Of a DNA stretch of 12,880 bases, positions 12,772-12,880 are shown piece after piece. Made by a program: the position numbers and the translations under genes. The first letter of the stretch is position 1; every line of letters begins with the position of its first letter. Origin of the DNA: CAZOOA01 sp964581355 (GTDB lineage Bacteria; Bacillota; Dethiobacteria; DTU022; UBA8154); assembly GCA_964581355.1 (NCBI GenBank), contig CAZOOA010000078.1, forward strand, positions 1 through 12,880, written 5' to 3'. The notes beneath the pieces were generated by a model. It searched no databases. It was given only the letters and a program-made list of their open reading frames with translations, and was not told the origin of the DNA.

Positions 12772-12880
12772 TCAACCCGCATGAACAATCTGACGCAATT
12801 CTTCTTTCGTAAGTGGATTGCCGGTGCTTTTCACCACCCCCTGTGGATCAAATAATCAGTTTGCTTTTTTAGAAGCATTC
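12772..12880 (-). pseudogene. 3' end of a gene entering from the right, with an in-frame TGA
   Basis: One minus-strand frame enters at the edge as NASKKAN, meets TGA at 12858-12856, and then continues without another stop as LFDPQGVVKSTGNPL then TKEELRQIVHAG to a TGA at 12774-12772. The second part reads like a real protein C-terminus; the FDPQGVV run faintly resembles the ends of FAD-linked oxidases, but this is only an impression. If both parts belong to one gene, the first TGA is a nonsense mutation, a sequencing error or a selenocysteine codon. Alternatively the gene simply ends at the first TGA. The stretch is 63 bases upstream of the alcohol dehydrogenase start. Confidence 0.35.

Noticed and set aside
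12781..12855. Short plus-strand ORF near the right edge (starts MNNLTQFFF)
   Set aside because: No ribosome binding site or promoter; the minus-strand frame there looks more protein-like.
12772..12880. Calling the in-frame TGA a selenocysteine codon
   Set aside because: I could not see a convincing SECIS hairpin just after it, and the parent gene is outside the window; kept only as an open finding.

Overview
The window looks like chromosomal DNA of an anaerobic, endospore-forming Firmicute of the class Clostridia, of the Pelotomaculum/Desulfotomaculum/Moorella kind. The evidence is two sporulation genes (an alpha/beta-type small acid-soluble spore protein and a previously hidden 23-residue SpoVM), a zinc-finger ribosomal protein L28, a rubredoxin-like protein, and an anaerobic metabolic block with a tungsten-type aldehyde:ferredoxin oxidoreductase, an iron alcohol dehydrogenase and a TAXI-type TRAP transporter. 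Shine-Dalgarno sites are strong and purine-rich. The lineage is an inference from gene content, not from a database search.

Left part (1-4056), small housekeeping and sporulation genes: coaD (running off the left edge) and rsmD form the usual coenzyme A/16S rRNA methylation pair on the minus strand. Next come a spore DNA-binding protein, a DUF1858 dithiol protein, rpmB on the plus strand, and spoVM on the minus strand. rpmB and spoVM converge on one bidirectional terminator. A small membrane protein, an unrecognised 149-residue protein and a plus-strand rubredoxin-like protein follow. Most units have a recognisable hairpin terminator and a sigma-A-like or sporulation-sigma-like promoter.

Right part (4078-12880), metabolism, all on the minus strand. 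Read in the direction of transcription (right to left): the tail of a gene entering from the right edge and interrupted by an in-frame TGA; iron-containing alcohol dehydrogenase; aldehyde:ferredoxin oxidoreductase; a TAXI solute-binding lipoprotein, a DUF1850 protein and a fused TRAP permease forming one transport operon; and a stand-alone Old Yellow Enzyme-type flavoprotein with a C-terminal iron-sulfur motif. Hairpins separate these blocks, so they appear to be separate transcription units in one orientation. Together they suggest uptake of an organic acid and interconversion of acid, aldehyde and alcohol with ferredoxin and NAD(P)H as carriers. The substrates cannot be read from the sequence.

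Points of most interest: the tiny spoVM gene; an interrupted reading frame at the right edge; an unusual cysteine spacing in the OYE protein; a near-consensus sigma-54 site upstream of the TRAP operon; and several short ORFs with good ribosome binding sites in intergenic regions. No tRNA, rRNA, CRISPR array, insertion sequence or prophage gene was seen.
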